From contig DATGJN010000064.1 in assembly GCA_035295165.1 (NCBI GenBank), forward strand, positions 1-56,628: DNA of 56,628 bases. Reading direction: 5' to 3'. A model generated the notes under the pieces. The model had not been told where the DNA came from. It saw only the letters and a program-made list of their open reading frames with translations, and did not search any database. Shown in pieces: positions 1-8,265 of the stretch (within the stretch, counting starts at the first letter, position 1; every line of letters begins with the position of its first letter). Both the position numbers and the translations under genes were made by a program. Source of the stretch: a bacterium (GTDB taxonomy: Bacteria; Sysuimicrobiota; Sysuimicrobiia; Sysuimicrobiales; Segetimicrobiaceae).

Positions 1-1206
1 GTTGCCTCCGCGGAGTTGGTGTTGGTGTCGAGCGGTCCGGGAGAAGTCTCGAACTGGGCCGTGCCAATGGCCCGGGACGCGGCGGCGTGGGCGGAGGAAC
101 GCGGCGTGCCGCTCGTCCTCTCGTTGGTCCTGCCGCCGTGCCAGTTCGCGAGCGGGCAGGAAATTCCGTACGCGCGCCGTCAGGGGCCGTTCGCGCGGAT
201 CCTCGGGCCGCGGGCGTGTTTGGCGGTAGTCGCCGGGATCCGGCGGCTGCCGGTCTCCGGTCCCGGGTGCGTGCTCCATCTAGGCGGCGACCTCTGGTAC
301 ACCACCACCCTGGCGGGTCGTCTCGGGTTTCCCGCATTTGCGTATGTGGAGACCGCGCTCGTGCGCAGGCGTGCCCACCGGTTCCAGCGCATCTTCCTGC
401 CGTCTCAGGACCTCGCCGACGCGCTGGCAGCCGTGCGCGTGCCGCGCGACCGGATGGCCGTCGTGGGCGATCTCCGCGTGGATCACCTCGCGTCGTACCG
501 CGATCTTGCCAATGCGTCCCGGCGCGGGGCCCGCGTGGCGCTGCTGCCGGGAAGTCGGGGCTGGATCGTGGAAGGCATGCTGCCGTTTCTGCTGGAGACT
601 GCGTCGGCGATGCGTGCGGAGCGAGGGCAGATCCGCTTCTCCGTGATCGCCTCGCCGTTTCTCGCACCGGACGCGCTCGCGCGGATGTTGGCGCCGCATC
701 GCGCGCGTCTGGCTGCGCTCGAGATTGACGTGGTCCAGGATGACCGCCTGCGCGCCCTCGCCGGATGCGAGCTGGCGATCACGGTGCCGGGTACGAACAC
801 CGTGGAGCTCGCGATCCTCGGCGTGCCGATGCTCGTCGTATTGCCGCTCGACCGCCCGGGCCGCATTCGCACCGAGGGCATGAGCGAGTGGATCAGCCGG
901 CTCCCGGGGCTCGGCACCGCGGTCAAGACGGCGATGGCCTGGCGGTTTGCGCGCCGGCATCAGTTCGTCGCGTGGCCGAACCGCGAAGCCGGCCGTGAGG
1001 TCGTGCCGGAGCTGGTCGGTCACATCGCTCCCGCGGACGTGTCGTGTCGGGCGCTGGAACTGCTCGCGGACGGCACGTGTCTCGACCGCACCGCCGGCGA
1101 GTTGCGCGGCCTGTACGCGACCCCCCCCGGGGTCGCGCGACGCATGCTCGAGGAGATGGCGCCCTTTCTCTCCCTGACCCCGGGCCGGCGCGCCGCGCTC
1201 GCGTGA
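1..1206 (+). CDS. LpxB-superfamily glycosyltransferase (lipid-A-disaccharide-synthase-like), 5' truncated by window edge
   Basis: The frame is open from base 1 without a stop, so the true start probably lies upstream; the first possible in-window start is TTG at 16. The protein shows the GT-B Rossmann pattern of the LpxB family: an N-terminal SSGPGEVSNW stretch, the mid-protein LLPGSRG turn that begins the C-terminal nucleotide-sugar half, and the VPGTNTVELA acceptor/donor segment. LpxB transfers UDP-2,3-diacylglucosamine onto lipid X, but many relatives outside Proteobacteria have no proven substrate, so only the fold and family are safe. It overlaps the next LpxB-like gene by 4 bp (GTGA), which argues for co-translation and a shared envelope-lipid or glycolipid role. 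No lpxA, lpxC, lpxD or lpxK is visible in the window. Confidence 0.8.
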   Translation, partial: VASAELVLVSSGPGEVSNWAVPMARDAAAWAEERGVPLVLSLVLPPCQFASGQEIPYARRQGPFARILGPRACLAVVAGIRRLPVSGPGCVLHLGGDLWYTTTLAGRLGFPAFAYVETALVRRRAHRFQRIFLPSQDLADALAAVRVPRDRMAVVGDLRVDHLASYRDLANASRRGARVALLPGSRGWIVEGMLPFLLETASAMRAERGQIRFSVIASPFLAPDALARMLAPHRARLAALEIDVVQDDRLRALAGCELAITVPGTNTVELAILGVPMLVVLPLDRPGRIRTEGMSEWISRLPGLGTAVKTAMAWRFARRHQFVAWPNREAGREVVPELVGHIAPADVSCRALELLADGTCLDRTAGELRGLYATPPGVARRMLEEMAPFLSLTPGRRAALA

Positions 1207-2336
1207 AGCGGCTGCTCGTCGTCAGCAACGGCTACGGGGAGGACGTCGAGGTGGCGCAGGTGATTGGAGCGCTCCCGTCCGGCGCCGTTGAGGTGTTCGC
1301 ATACCCGCTCGTCGGCCTCGGGCACGCCTACCCCGCCGGCGTCACGCTGCTCGATCCCCGCCGCGAGTTCCCGAGCGGCGGGTTCGGCGCCCGGGTGGGA
1401 CCGGCGGCGCTGTGGGGGGATCTCCGCCGAGGGTGGCTGCGATTCTGGCGGGCGCAGCGGCGGACGCTGCGGGCGCAGCGCGGCCGAGCGGCCCTCACCG
1501 TGGCTGCCGGGGACGTGTACTGCCTGTGGATGGCCGCCGCGGCCGGCGGTCCGGTCGTGCACCTCGCGCTGCCTCGGTCCGAGTACATCGGTCCGCACTC
1601 GCCGCTCGAGTTGTGGGTGATGCGGCGAGCCGCCTCGCGCGTGTTCACGCGGGATGACGTGACCGCCGCGGCGTTGCGGCGGCGCGGGATCCCCGCGGAG
1701 TACCGCGGCTTTACGCTGATGGACACGCTCGCTCCAACCGGGGAGACGTTTGGGATCCCCTCCGGCCGGTCCGTGCTCACGCTCTTGCCCGGCAGTAAGC
1801 CGGCGGCGTTCGACAACCTGCTCCTGCTGCTGCGTGCGGCGGAACTGGTCTCGCCGGGGGGCGGCGAACGCCCGGCCGTGCTCGTGGCGTGGCCTCCCAA
1901 CCTGTCGCGCGACCAGCTCCGGCGCGCCATGGAGACCGCGGGCGCGCACTGGGACGACTCCGATCGGTTCCGGTGCCGCGGGCTCGACGTGCGGGTCACG
2001 AGCGACCGGTTCGCCGACGCGCTCGCACGTGCGACGGTCGTGTTGGGCATGGCCGGCGCCGCGCACGAGCAGGCGGCCGGGCTCGGCAAACCCGTGGTGG
2101 CATTCCCGGGCACGGGACCGCAGGTCACGCGGCGGTTTCTCCGGGAGCAGCAGCGGTTGCTGGGAGACGCGCTCGTGGTCGCCGGAACGCCTGAGGAGGG
2201 AGCCGCCGAGACGTCGGCGCTGCTGCGCGACGCCAGGGAGCGAGAGCGGCGCGGCCGCGTTGGCCGGGAGCGCCAGGGCGGCCCGGGCGGGTCGTCGGCG
2301 ATCGCGCAATATCTTCTCGAGAGACTGGGCGCGTGA
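1203..2336 (+). CDS. Lipid-A-disaccharide synthase-related protein (second LpxB-like gene)
   Basis: A 377-residue GT-B protein starting at GTG 1203, inside the stop of the preceding gene. The N-terminus KRLLVVSNGYGED, the central LLPGSKPAAF turn and the C-terminal GMAGAAHEQAAGLGKPVV motif match the LpxB-related family that occurs in cyanobacteria and Deinococcus-like diderms and lacks an assigned reaction. It differs clearly from the upstream gene, so this is a pair of divergent family members rather than a recent duplication. The C-terminal E/R-rich tail is low complexity. I infer envelope glycolipid synthesis from the family and from the GT39 gene that follows. Confidence 0.8.
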   Translation: MKRLLVVSNGYGEDVEVAQVIGALPSGAVEVFAYPLVGLGHAYPAGVTLLDPRREFPSGGFGARVGPAALWGDLRRGWLRFWRAQRRTLRAQRGRAALTVAAGDVYCLWMAAAAGGPVVHLALPRSEYIGPHSPLELWVMRRAASRVFTRDDVTAAALRRRGIPAEYRGFTLMDTLAPTGETFGIPSGRSVLTLLPGSKPAAFDNLLLLLRAAELVSPGGGERPAVLVAWPPNLSRDQLRRAMETAGAHWDDSDRFRCRGLDVRVTSDRFADALARATVVLGMAGAAHEQAAGLGKPVVAFPGTGPQVTRRFLREQQRLLGDALVVAGTPEEGAAETSALLRDARERERRGRVGRERQGGPGGSSAIAQYLLERLGA

Positions 2337-2358
2337 CGGTCCTCCGGCGGAGCGCGTC

Positions 2359-3993
2359 GTGAGGGACGCCGGGCCCTCCGAGGCCGGGCGTCCCGAGCCG
2401 ACCGGGGGGCGCGACCGGCTGTGGACCGCGGTCCTCCTCGCCGGCGCTGCCGTCCTGACGTTCTACCGGCTCGGCGCCGGATCGCTGTGGGACCAGGACG
2501 AGACGAAATACGCGCAGGTCGCCCGGGAAATCCTCGAGCGGGGCGACTGGGTGACGTTGTACGTGAACCATGTTCCGTGGTACGTGCACCCGCCGTTCTA
2601 TATGTGGTTGACCGCGCTCACGGGCAGCGCCTTCGGCTTCAGCGAGCTCACCGTGCGGTTCTGGTCCGGCGTCTTCAGCGTCGTCGCCGTGTATGCCACG
2701 GTCTTGATCGGACGCGACCTGTTCGGCCCTCGGGTCGGCTGGCTCGCCGGTGCGGTGTTCGCGGTCACGTTTCATTTCCTCGTGCAATCGCGCCTCGCGG
2801 TCTTCGACACCGTGTTGCTCGCGTGGATGCTGCTCGGCGTGCACGCGTTCCTTCGGGCGTACCAGCACGGCCGGCGCGCGGACTGGCTGCGCTTCTTCCT
2901 GTACTGCGGGCTCGCCACCTTGACCAAGGGGCCGATCGGTCTGATCCTGCCCGGGCTGGTCGCGGCCGCGTTCGTCACGGTTCGAGGCGCCTGGCACCGG
3001 TGGCGCGAGGTGCCCTGGGCGGCCGGGATCGCGGTGTACGTCGCCGTCGGGCTGTCGTGGTACGGTGCCGAGACGTGGCTTCACGGCCGGGCGTTCGTGT
3101 CGACCGTGTTCGGGTACTACGGCGTCGGGCGGTTCTTCGGGGTCGTGGAGAACCAGGCCGGCCCGTGGTACTACTACGTGCCGATCCTGGTGCTCGGCGC
3201 GTTCCCCTGGACGGCGTTCTGGCCGGCGGCGGCGGCGTTTCACGGGCGCCGGCTGCGCGACGACGGGAGCCTGTTCGTCGCGCTGTGGTGCGTGCTCACG
3301 TTTGCGTTCTACACGGCGGCGGGGACGAAGCTGCCGAACTACGTCCTGCCGATCTATCCGCTGGCGGCGGTCGGGGTGGCCGCGTGGTGGGAGGCGTTCT
3401 TGCCGGTGCGGCGGCTGGGGTGGGAGGGCTGGATGTCCCTGGCGCTCCTCGTCGTGCTGCTGGGCGCGCTGTGCTGGGGGATCGGCGGCTACCTCGCCCA
3501 GCTCTATCCCGCGCGGTTTCACGCGCTGGGTCACCTGCTCGTCGCGCCGGCGGTGGCGCTCGCGGCCGGGGTCGCGCTGGTGCTGGTGCTGACGGTGACG
3601 GGGGCCCGGCTTGCCGCGCTGCTCGCGATGTGCGCGGCGATGGCCGTCACGTGGCTCAGCGTCGTGACGTGGGTGGTGCCGGTGGTCGAGGCGGAGAAGC
3701 CGATGAAGCCGCTCGCGCTCGAGATTCGTGCGGCGCTTCGCCCCGGCGATCGGATCATCGGGTACCGGTTCGACATCTACTCGTCGCTCATCTACTACAC
3801 CGACCACCATGTCGACTGGATCGACGATCCGAGGGCCCTGCGTGCGGCCGTATGCGCGCCCGGCCGGGTGTTTGTCGTGAGCCACCTGGACGAGCTGGCG
3901 CGGGTGCGGCTGCCCGCGGTCGTCTCGAGGTACGCGGTGCGGGGGGACGTCGTGGCCGTGGTGAAACCGGCGGAGGCGCACTGCACGCCGTAG
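2359..3993 (+). CDS. ArnT/PMT-like GT39 membrane glycosyltransferase
   Basis: A 544-residue polytopic membrane protein; the start is placed at GTG 2359, 22 bp after the previous gene. Residues 44-51 read WDQDETKY, the Asp-Glu pair (D47-E48) in the first extracytoplasmic loop that is catalytic in the GT39/GT83 family. About ten hydrophobic helices follow, then a soluble C-terminal part. Enzymes of this family take a sugar from a polyprenyl-phosphate donor and attach it to a lipid, glycan or protein outside the cytoplasmic membrane. The two LpxB-like genes directly upstream suggest a lipid or glycolipid acceptor, but this is inference. A donor-making polyprenyl-phosphate GT2 of the GtrB type is encoded at 20418-21422. 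Confidence 0.85.
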   Translation: MRDAGPSEAGRPEPTGGRDRLWTAVLLAGAAVLTFYRLGAGSLWDQDETKYAQVAREILERGDWVTLYVNHVPWYVHPPFYMWLTALTGSAFGFSELTVRFWSGVFSVVAVYATVLIGRDLFGPRVGWLAGAVFAVTFHFLVQSRLAVFDTVLLAWMLLGVHAFLRAYQHGRRADWLRFFLYCGLATLTKGPIGLILPGLVAAAFVTVRGAWHRWREVPWAAGIAVYVAVGLSWYGAETWLHGRAFVSTVFGYYGVGRFFGVVENQAGPWYYYVPILVLGAFPWTAFWPAAAAFHGRRLRDDGSLFVALWCVLTFAFYTAAGTKLPNYVLPIYPLAAVGVAAWWEAFLPVRRLGWEGWMSLALLVVLLGALCWGIGGYLAQLYPARFHALGHLLVAPAVALAAGVALVLVLTVTGARLAALLAMCAAMAVTWLSVVTWVVPVVEAEKPMKPLALEIRAALRPGDRIIGYRFDIYSSLIYYTDHHVDWIDDPRALRAAVCAPGRVFVVSHLDELARVRLPAVVSRYAVRGDVVAVVKPAEAHCTP

Positions 3994-4121
3994 CGGGGCG
4001 GATCGGCGGGGCGCTACGGAATCGGGTCTGGGCCCGATCACGTGCCGGCGCGTCGGATGGTACCGTGAGGATGGTGCCCGTTGGGACGGCCGAGTCTAGA
4101 TGACGGCGAGGTGGAGTCACG

Positions 4122-4805
4122 ATGCCGGTGCTCACGGATCAGGTCCGCGCTCAGGTGTCCAAGGTGTTCTCCGAACGGCTCGACGCCCCCGTGACGCTCC
4201 AGTTGTTTACACAGCGGGCTTCGCCGCTCGGTGCGCCTGCGCTCCCGTGTGAGACGTGTCAGGATACCGAGGCGCTCCTGCGTGAGGTCGCGGCGCTGTC
4301 AGCGCACATTACGCTCGCCGTTCGAGACTTCGTCGCGGACGAGAGTGTCGCCCTGCGCCTCGGGGTCGATCGAATCCCCGCCATGGTGTTCCAGGGTCGC
4401 AACAAGGGCGTGATGCGGTACTTCGGGGTGCCGGCCGGATACGAGTTCAGCGTGCTTGTCGAAGGCCTGATCGACGCCGCGCGTGGCGAAACCGCCCTGA
4501 GCGCGGCCACCCGTGAACGGGTGGCCGCCCTCGCGTCGCCGATCCAGATCCGCGTGCTCGTGACCCCGACCTGACCGTATTGTCCCCGTGCGGCCAGGTT
4601 GGCCCACGCACTCGCGGTCGAAAGCCCGCACGTGACGGCGGATGTGATCGAGGTCGCGGAGTTTCCCGAGCTCGCACAGCGGTACCACGTCCAGGGTGTT
4701 CCGAAGACCATCATCAACGAGCAGGTCTCGGTCGATGGCGCCGTCCCGGAGTCGCGCCTGCTGGCGCTGGTCCTCGACGCGGTCGGACGCGGACATGCGC
4801 CCTAG
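4122..4805 (+). CDS. Protein disulfide oxidoreductase-like (two thioredoxin folds), probable selenoprotein with UPYC active site
   Basis: Read through the in-frame TGA at 4572-4574, this is a 227-residue protein with two thioredoxin-fold domains, like the PDO/glutaredoxin-like family. Domain 1 has a CETC motif (C43, C46) and a RIPAMVF cis-Pro loop. Domain 2 would read TPT-Sec151-Pro-Tyr-Cys154-Pro, and GVPKTII supplies the second cis-Pro loop. The family's second site is normally CPYC, so the TGA sits exactly where the first Cys belongs. The downstream part alone has no SD or good start, lacks half of its active site and would begin in mid-domain. A SECIS-like hairpin follows the TGA (4587-4608). 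SD GAGGTGGAG precedes ATG 4122. The neighbours are DUF302, a universal stress protein and a P-type ATPase. The alternative, a point mutation or sequencing error in a Cys codon, is not excluded. No sel genes lie in the window. Confidence 0.82.
4587..4608 (+). promoter_or_regulatory. Candidate bacterial SECIS element
   Basis: Beginning 12 nt after the TGA, CGTG (4587-4590) pairs with CACG (4605-4608). C4591 is a single bulge, GGCC (4592-4595) pairs with GGCC (4601-4604), and the loop is AGGTT (4596-4600). Bacterial SECIS elements are short hairpins just downstream of UGA with a 5'-side bulged base and a G-U in the apical loop; the E. coli fdhF loop is AGGUCU. The bulged base here is C rather than U, and the apical G-U lies a few bases farther from the UGA than in fdhF. 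All eight pairs are Watson-Crick. Confidence 0.7.
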
Positions 4806-4877
4806 CCCCCGGCGCCCCCGCGCGGCGGCGAGGAGCGGGCGTGTGCGGATGGCGGATGGGCTGAGGAGGGTGCGGGG

Positions 4878-5276
4878 ATGTTGACGACGTACGGATTTGG
4901 GACGCGGGTGTCGCTCCCCTACGATCAGGCGATCGAGCGCACGCGTGCGCTGCTCAAAGCGGAAGGGTTCGGCGTGCTCACGGAGATCGATGTTCAGAAG
5001 ACAATGAAGGAGAAGCTCGGCGTGGAGTTCCGTCGGTACGTCATTATCGGCGCGTGCAATCCGCCGCTCGCGCACCGGGCGCTCGAGGCCGAGTTGGAGA
5101 TCGGTCTGCTGCTCCCCTGCAACGTCATCGTGTACGAGGCCGATGGCGGGAGCGTGGTGTCCGTCATGGATCCCAACGCGGCACTCGGTATGGTAGGCAA
5201 CGACGCCGTCCGCCCGATCGCGCAGGAGGCGCGGGCTCGCCTGGAGCGGGTCGTCTCGCGACTGCGGGAGGCCTGA
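4878..5276 (+). CDS. DUF302 domain protein
   Basis: A 132-residue protein with SD GGAGGG just upstream of ATG 4878. It matches the DUF302 pattern: an N-terminal YGFGTRVSLPYDQAIERT segment, the GFGVLTEIDV strand, KEKLGVEFRRYVIIGACNPP and the LLLPCNVIVYE core, and it ends after a short helix. DUF302 proteins are small alpha/beta proteins of unknown biochemical role, often found near redox and sulfur/thioredoxin genes. C56 (GACNPP) and C75 (LLPCNV) are the typical family cysteines, and its position directly after the disulfide oxidoreductase supports a thiol-related role by inference. Confidence 0.85.
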   Translation: MLTTYGFGTRVSLPYDQAIERTRALLKAEGFGVLTEIDVQKTMKEKLGVEFRRYVIIGACNPPLAHRALEAELEIGLLLPCNVIVYEADGGSVVSVMDPNAALGMVGNDAVRPIAQEARARLERVVSRLREA

Positions 5277-5321
5277 GCCCCGCGTCGGGCGAGGTGAAAC
5301 CAGGGGGGTAACGCGAGGGCC

Positions 5322-5759
5322 ATGTATCGCCGTATTCTGATTCCCACCGACGGGAGCGCGTGTAGCCAACTCGCGCTCGAGCACGCACTTGGGCTCGCCA
5401 AGGAACAGCAGGCCGAGGTCAGGATCGTCCACGTGCTCGACCTGCAGCCGCTGTACACCTCCGAGGCCCTGGACGTCGAACCGATCGTCGACGCGTGGCG
5501 GCGCTCCGCGGAGGCGGTGGTCACCGAGGCCGCCGCGGCCGCCGCACGGTCCGGCGTCCACGCGGAACACGCCGTGCTTGAGGCGCTGGGCCACCGCGTG
5601 GCGGACGTCATCGTCGACGAGAGCAAGCGCTGGCAGGCCGACCTGATCGTGATCGGAACGCACGGCCGGCGCGGACTTCACCATGTCCTGCTTGGGAGCG
5701 TGGCGGAGGGGGTCGTGCGGACCACGACCGTGCCCGTGCTGCTGATCCGTGGCAGGTGA
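5322..5759 (+). CDS. Universal stress protein (UspA family)
   Basis: A 145-residue single-domain Usp. It opens with MYRRILIPTDGSACS, the usual first strand and Asp. The C-terminal part carries the ATP-binding signature G-x2-G-x9-G-(S/T), seen as GTHGRRGLHHVLLGSVA, followed by TTVPVLLI. ATP-binding Usp proteins act in the cytoplasm in stress and growth-arrest responses. It follows the DUF302 gene by 45 bp and overlaps the start of the P-type ATPase by 11 bp, so the three are probably co-transcribed with the oxidoreductase. Confidence 0.93.
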   Translation: MYRRILIPTDGSACSQLALEHALGLAKEQQAEVRIVHVLDLQPLYTSEALDVEPIVDAWRRSAEAVVTEAAAAAARSGVHAEHAVLEALGHRVADVIVDESKRWQADLIVIGTHGRRGLHHVLLGSVAEGVVRTTTVPVLLIRGR

Positions 5760-8121
5760 CGCGCGGGACGGTACGCCCGCGGTCGATGCCGCGGCGTCGA
5801 CGCGCGTGCCCAGCGGCCTGACCACCCAGGAGGCCGAGGAGCGCCTCCGCCGGTTCGGCCCGAACGCCATCCGTGAAGAAACGCCGCCGGCTTGGCGGGC
5901 GCTGCTCGGGAAGTTTTGGGCGCCGGTGCCCTGGATGCTCGAAGGCACGATCGTGCTCGAACTGCTGCTTCGGAAGCCGTTCGAAGCGGTGGTGTTCGCG
6001 CTCCTGCTGGCGTTCAACGGGATCCTCGGCTTTGCCCAGGAGCACCGTGCCGAGCGCGCGCTCCGGCTCCTGCGGGAGCGGCTCGCGGTCCAGGCCCGGG
6101 TGCGCCGCGACGGGCGGTGGGACCGGTTGCCCGCAGCCGTGCTGGTTCCCGGCGACGTCGTGCACGTGCGCGCCGGCGACTTCGTGCCGGCGGACCTGCG
6201 CTTGGTCGACGGCCATCTCGGCATCGACCAGTCGGCGCTCACGGGCGAGGCCCTCCCGATCGAGGCGGAGGCCGGCGCCACCGCGTTCGTCGGCTCGGTG
6301 GTGAAGGACGGCGAGGCGACCGGGGAAGTCACGGCGACGGGTGCCGGGACGGCGTACGGCAAGACCGCGGAGCTCGTCCGCACGGCTGTCGCGCCGGGGC
6401 ATCTGGCAACGCTGGTCGCGGGCATCGTGCGCTACCTTGTCGTGTTCGATCTCCTGCTGGTCGCGGCCCTGATCGCCTACGCGGTGGCCGCGCGGCTACC
6501 CATGACCGATGTGCTTCCGTTCGGCGCCATCATTCTGATTGCCGCCATCCCGGTGGCGCTCCCAGCGACGTTTACGCTCGCGACGGTGCTCGGGGCGATG
6601 GAGCTCGCCGGTCGCGGCGTGCTGGTCGCACGGCTGTCGGCGATCGAAGAAGCCGCCGAGATGGACGTGCTCTGCGCGGACAAGACGGGGACGCTCACCC
6701 AGAACCGCTCCGCTATCGCCGCGCTTGCGCCGACCCCGCCGTACACGGAAGCCGAGCTCCTCGGGTGGGCTGCCCTTGCCTGCGACGAAGCGACGCAGGA
6801 CCCCATCGACCAGGCGATCCTCACCGCCGCCCGGGCGCGGCAGGTGCCGTTGCCGTTCACGGGGCGGGTGCGGTTTGTTCCGTTCGACCCCGCGACGAAA
6901 CGGTCCGGAGTGATCTTTCACGACGGGGACGTTGCTCGACAGGTGGTGAAAGGCGCGGTCCAGGTCGTCGTGCCGGAAGGCGCGCCGGACCGCGCCTGGG
7001 CGGCCGAACGCCGGGACGCGCTCGCGGCCGGCGGGGCCCGCGTGCTCGCGGTGGCGGCGGGCCGACCCGACGCCCTGGCGCTCGTCGGGCTCGTTGCGCT
7101 GCATGATCCTCCGCGCGACGACTCCAAGACGCTCGTGCGGCGTCTCCGTGATCTCGGGATCCGTGTTGTCATGGTCACGGGAGACGGGCTCGCCACCGCG
7201 GCGGCCGTCGCGGCGCAGGTCGGCATCGGGCCGCGCGCGGCTCCCGCGGGGATGCTCGACCAGGTGCAGGATCCTGAGGCGGCGCGCTACGACATCTTCG
7301 CCCGGGTGTTGCCCGAGGGCAAGTTCAACCTCGTCAGCGCGTTGCAGCGCGACGGCCATCGCGTCGGCATGACGGGCGACGGCGTCAACGACGCCCCTGC
7401 GTTGCGGCAGGCCGAGGTCGGCATCGCCGTCGCCACCGCCACTGACGTCGCCAAGGCCGCCGCCGGCCTCGTGCTGACACGCTCGGGCCTGGTGAACATC
7501 GTGACGGCGGTGGAGGTGAGCCGGCGGATCCACCAGCGCATGCTCACGTACACGCTCAACAAGATCGTGAAGACGTTCGAGTTGTCGCTCTTGCTGACGT
7601 TGGGCCTCATCGTCGGCGGCATCTTCGTCACGACGCCGCTGTTGATCGTTCTGCTACTGTTCGCGAACGACTTCGTGACCATGTCCGTCGCGACGGATCT
7701 GGCCCGGGCTGCGCCCGCGCCCGACCGCTGGGACGTGCGCGCGCTCGTTCTTGCCGCGCTCGGTGTGGCGGGCGTGCTGCTGGCGTTTTCGAGCGGCGTC
7801 GTGTGGGCCGGCTGGCGGGTGTGGCACCTGCCGCTCTCCACGTTGCAGACCGTGGTGTTTCTCTGGCTGGTGGTGGGGATGCAGGCGACCGTCTACCCCG
7901 TGCGGGAGCGAGGGCGGTGGTGGGGCTCCCGGCCGGGCCGCTGGCTTGTCGTGAGCACCGTCGGGGACCTGGCGGCCGTGAGCCTGCTGGCAACCCGGGG
8001 CTGGCTGATGGCGCCTGTCGGCCCCGGAGTCATCGGCGCGCTCCTCGTCGTGGGGGCCGTGTACATGGTGGTTGCCGATCTCGTGAAAGTGCCGGTGTTT
8101 CGAGCCTGCGGGCTGCGCTGA
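5749..8121 (+). CDS. P3A-type (plasma-membrane H+-ATPase-like) P-type ATPase
   Basis: A 790-residue P-type ATPase from GTG 5749. Visible in order are the actuator TGE loop (SALTGEALPIE), the fourth membrane helix with IPVALPA (typical of P3A proton pumps, in place of the CPC of metal pumps or PEGL of Ca/Na pumps), the phosphorylated Asp in CADKTGTLT (D311) and the hinge TGDGVNDAPAL. About ten membrane helices are present, with no N-terminal metal-binding domain. P3A enzymes export H+ at the expense of ATP. The start overlaps the Usp gene by 11 bp. Association with stress and redox genes suggests use in acid or energy stress, which is inference. Confidence 0.92.
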   Translation: MAGDARDGTPAVDAAASTRVPSGLTTQEAEERLRRFGPNAIREETPPAWRALLGKFWAPVPWMLEGTIVLELLLRKPFEAVVFALLLAFNGILGFAQEHRAERALRLLRERLAVQARVRRDGRWDRLPAAVLVPGDVVHVRAGDFVPADLRLVDGHLGIDQSALTGEALPIEAEAGATAFVGSVVKDGEATGEVTATGAGTAYGKTAELVRTAVAPGHLATLVAGIVRYLVVFDLLLVAALIAYAVAARLPMTDVLPFGAIILIAAIPVALPATFTLATVLGAMELAGRGVLVARLSAIEEAAEMDVLCADKTGTLTQNRSAIAALAPTPPYTEAELLGWAALACDEATQDPIDQAILTAARARQVPLPFTGRVRFVPFDPATKRSGVIFHDGDVARQVVKGAVQVVVPEGAPDRAWAAERRDALAAGGARVLAVAAGRPDALALVGLVALHDPPRDDSKTLVRRLRDLGIRVVMVTGDGLATAAAVAAQVGIGPRAAPAGMLDQVQDPEAARYDIFARVLPEGKFNLVSALQRDGHRVGMTGDGVNDAPALRQAEVGIAVATATDVAKAAAGLVLTRSGLVNIVTAVEVSRRIHQRMLTYTLNKIVKTFELSLLLTLGLIVGGIFVTTPLLIVLLLFANDFVTMSVATDLARAAPAPDRWDVRALVLAALGVAGVLLAFSSGVVWAGWRVWHLPLSTLQTVVFLWLVVGMQATVYPVRERGRWWGSRPGRWLVVSTVGDLAAVSLLATRGWLMAPVGPGVIGALLVVGAVYMVVADLVKVPVFRACGLR

Positions 8122-8265
8122 GGGCGCACGGGCCATCGGAGGCGTCCGCACGGCGGGTAGCGCGCCTTCATCCCCAGAGGAGTCCGACCGGGGCGAGTGG
8201 TAGTCATCCGCAACGACGTGCGCCCGTGCGGCGACGACGCGGCATCTGGGTGGAGGCACACCAGA

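Noticed and set aside
2125-4041. A 638-codon minus-strand open frame opposite the GT39 gene
   Set aside because: Composition-driven shadow; the plus strand has clear GT39 motifs and membrane helices.
4599-4805. A separate 68-residue gene starting at TTG 4599 after a truncated 150-residue protein
   Set aside because: It has no SD, starts in the middle of a thioredoxin domain and lies in the same frame as the upstream gene across one TGA. One read-through selenoprotein explains both pieces better.
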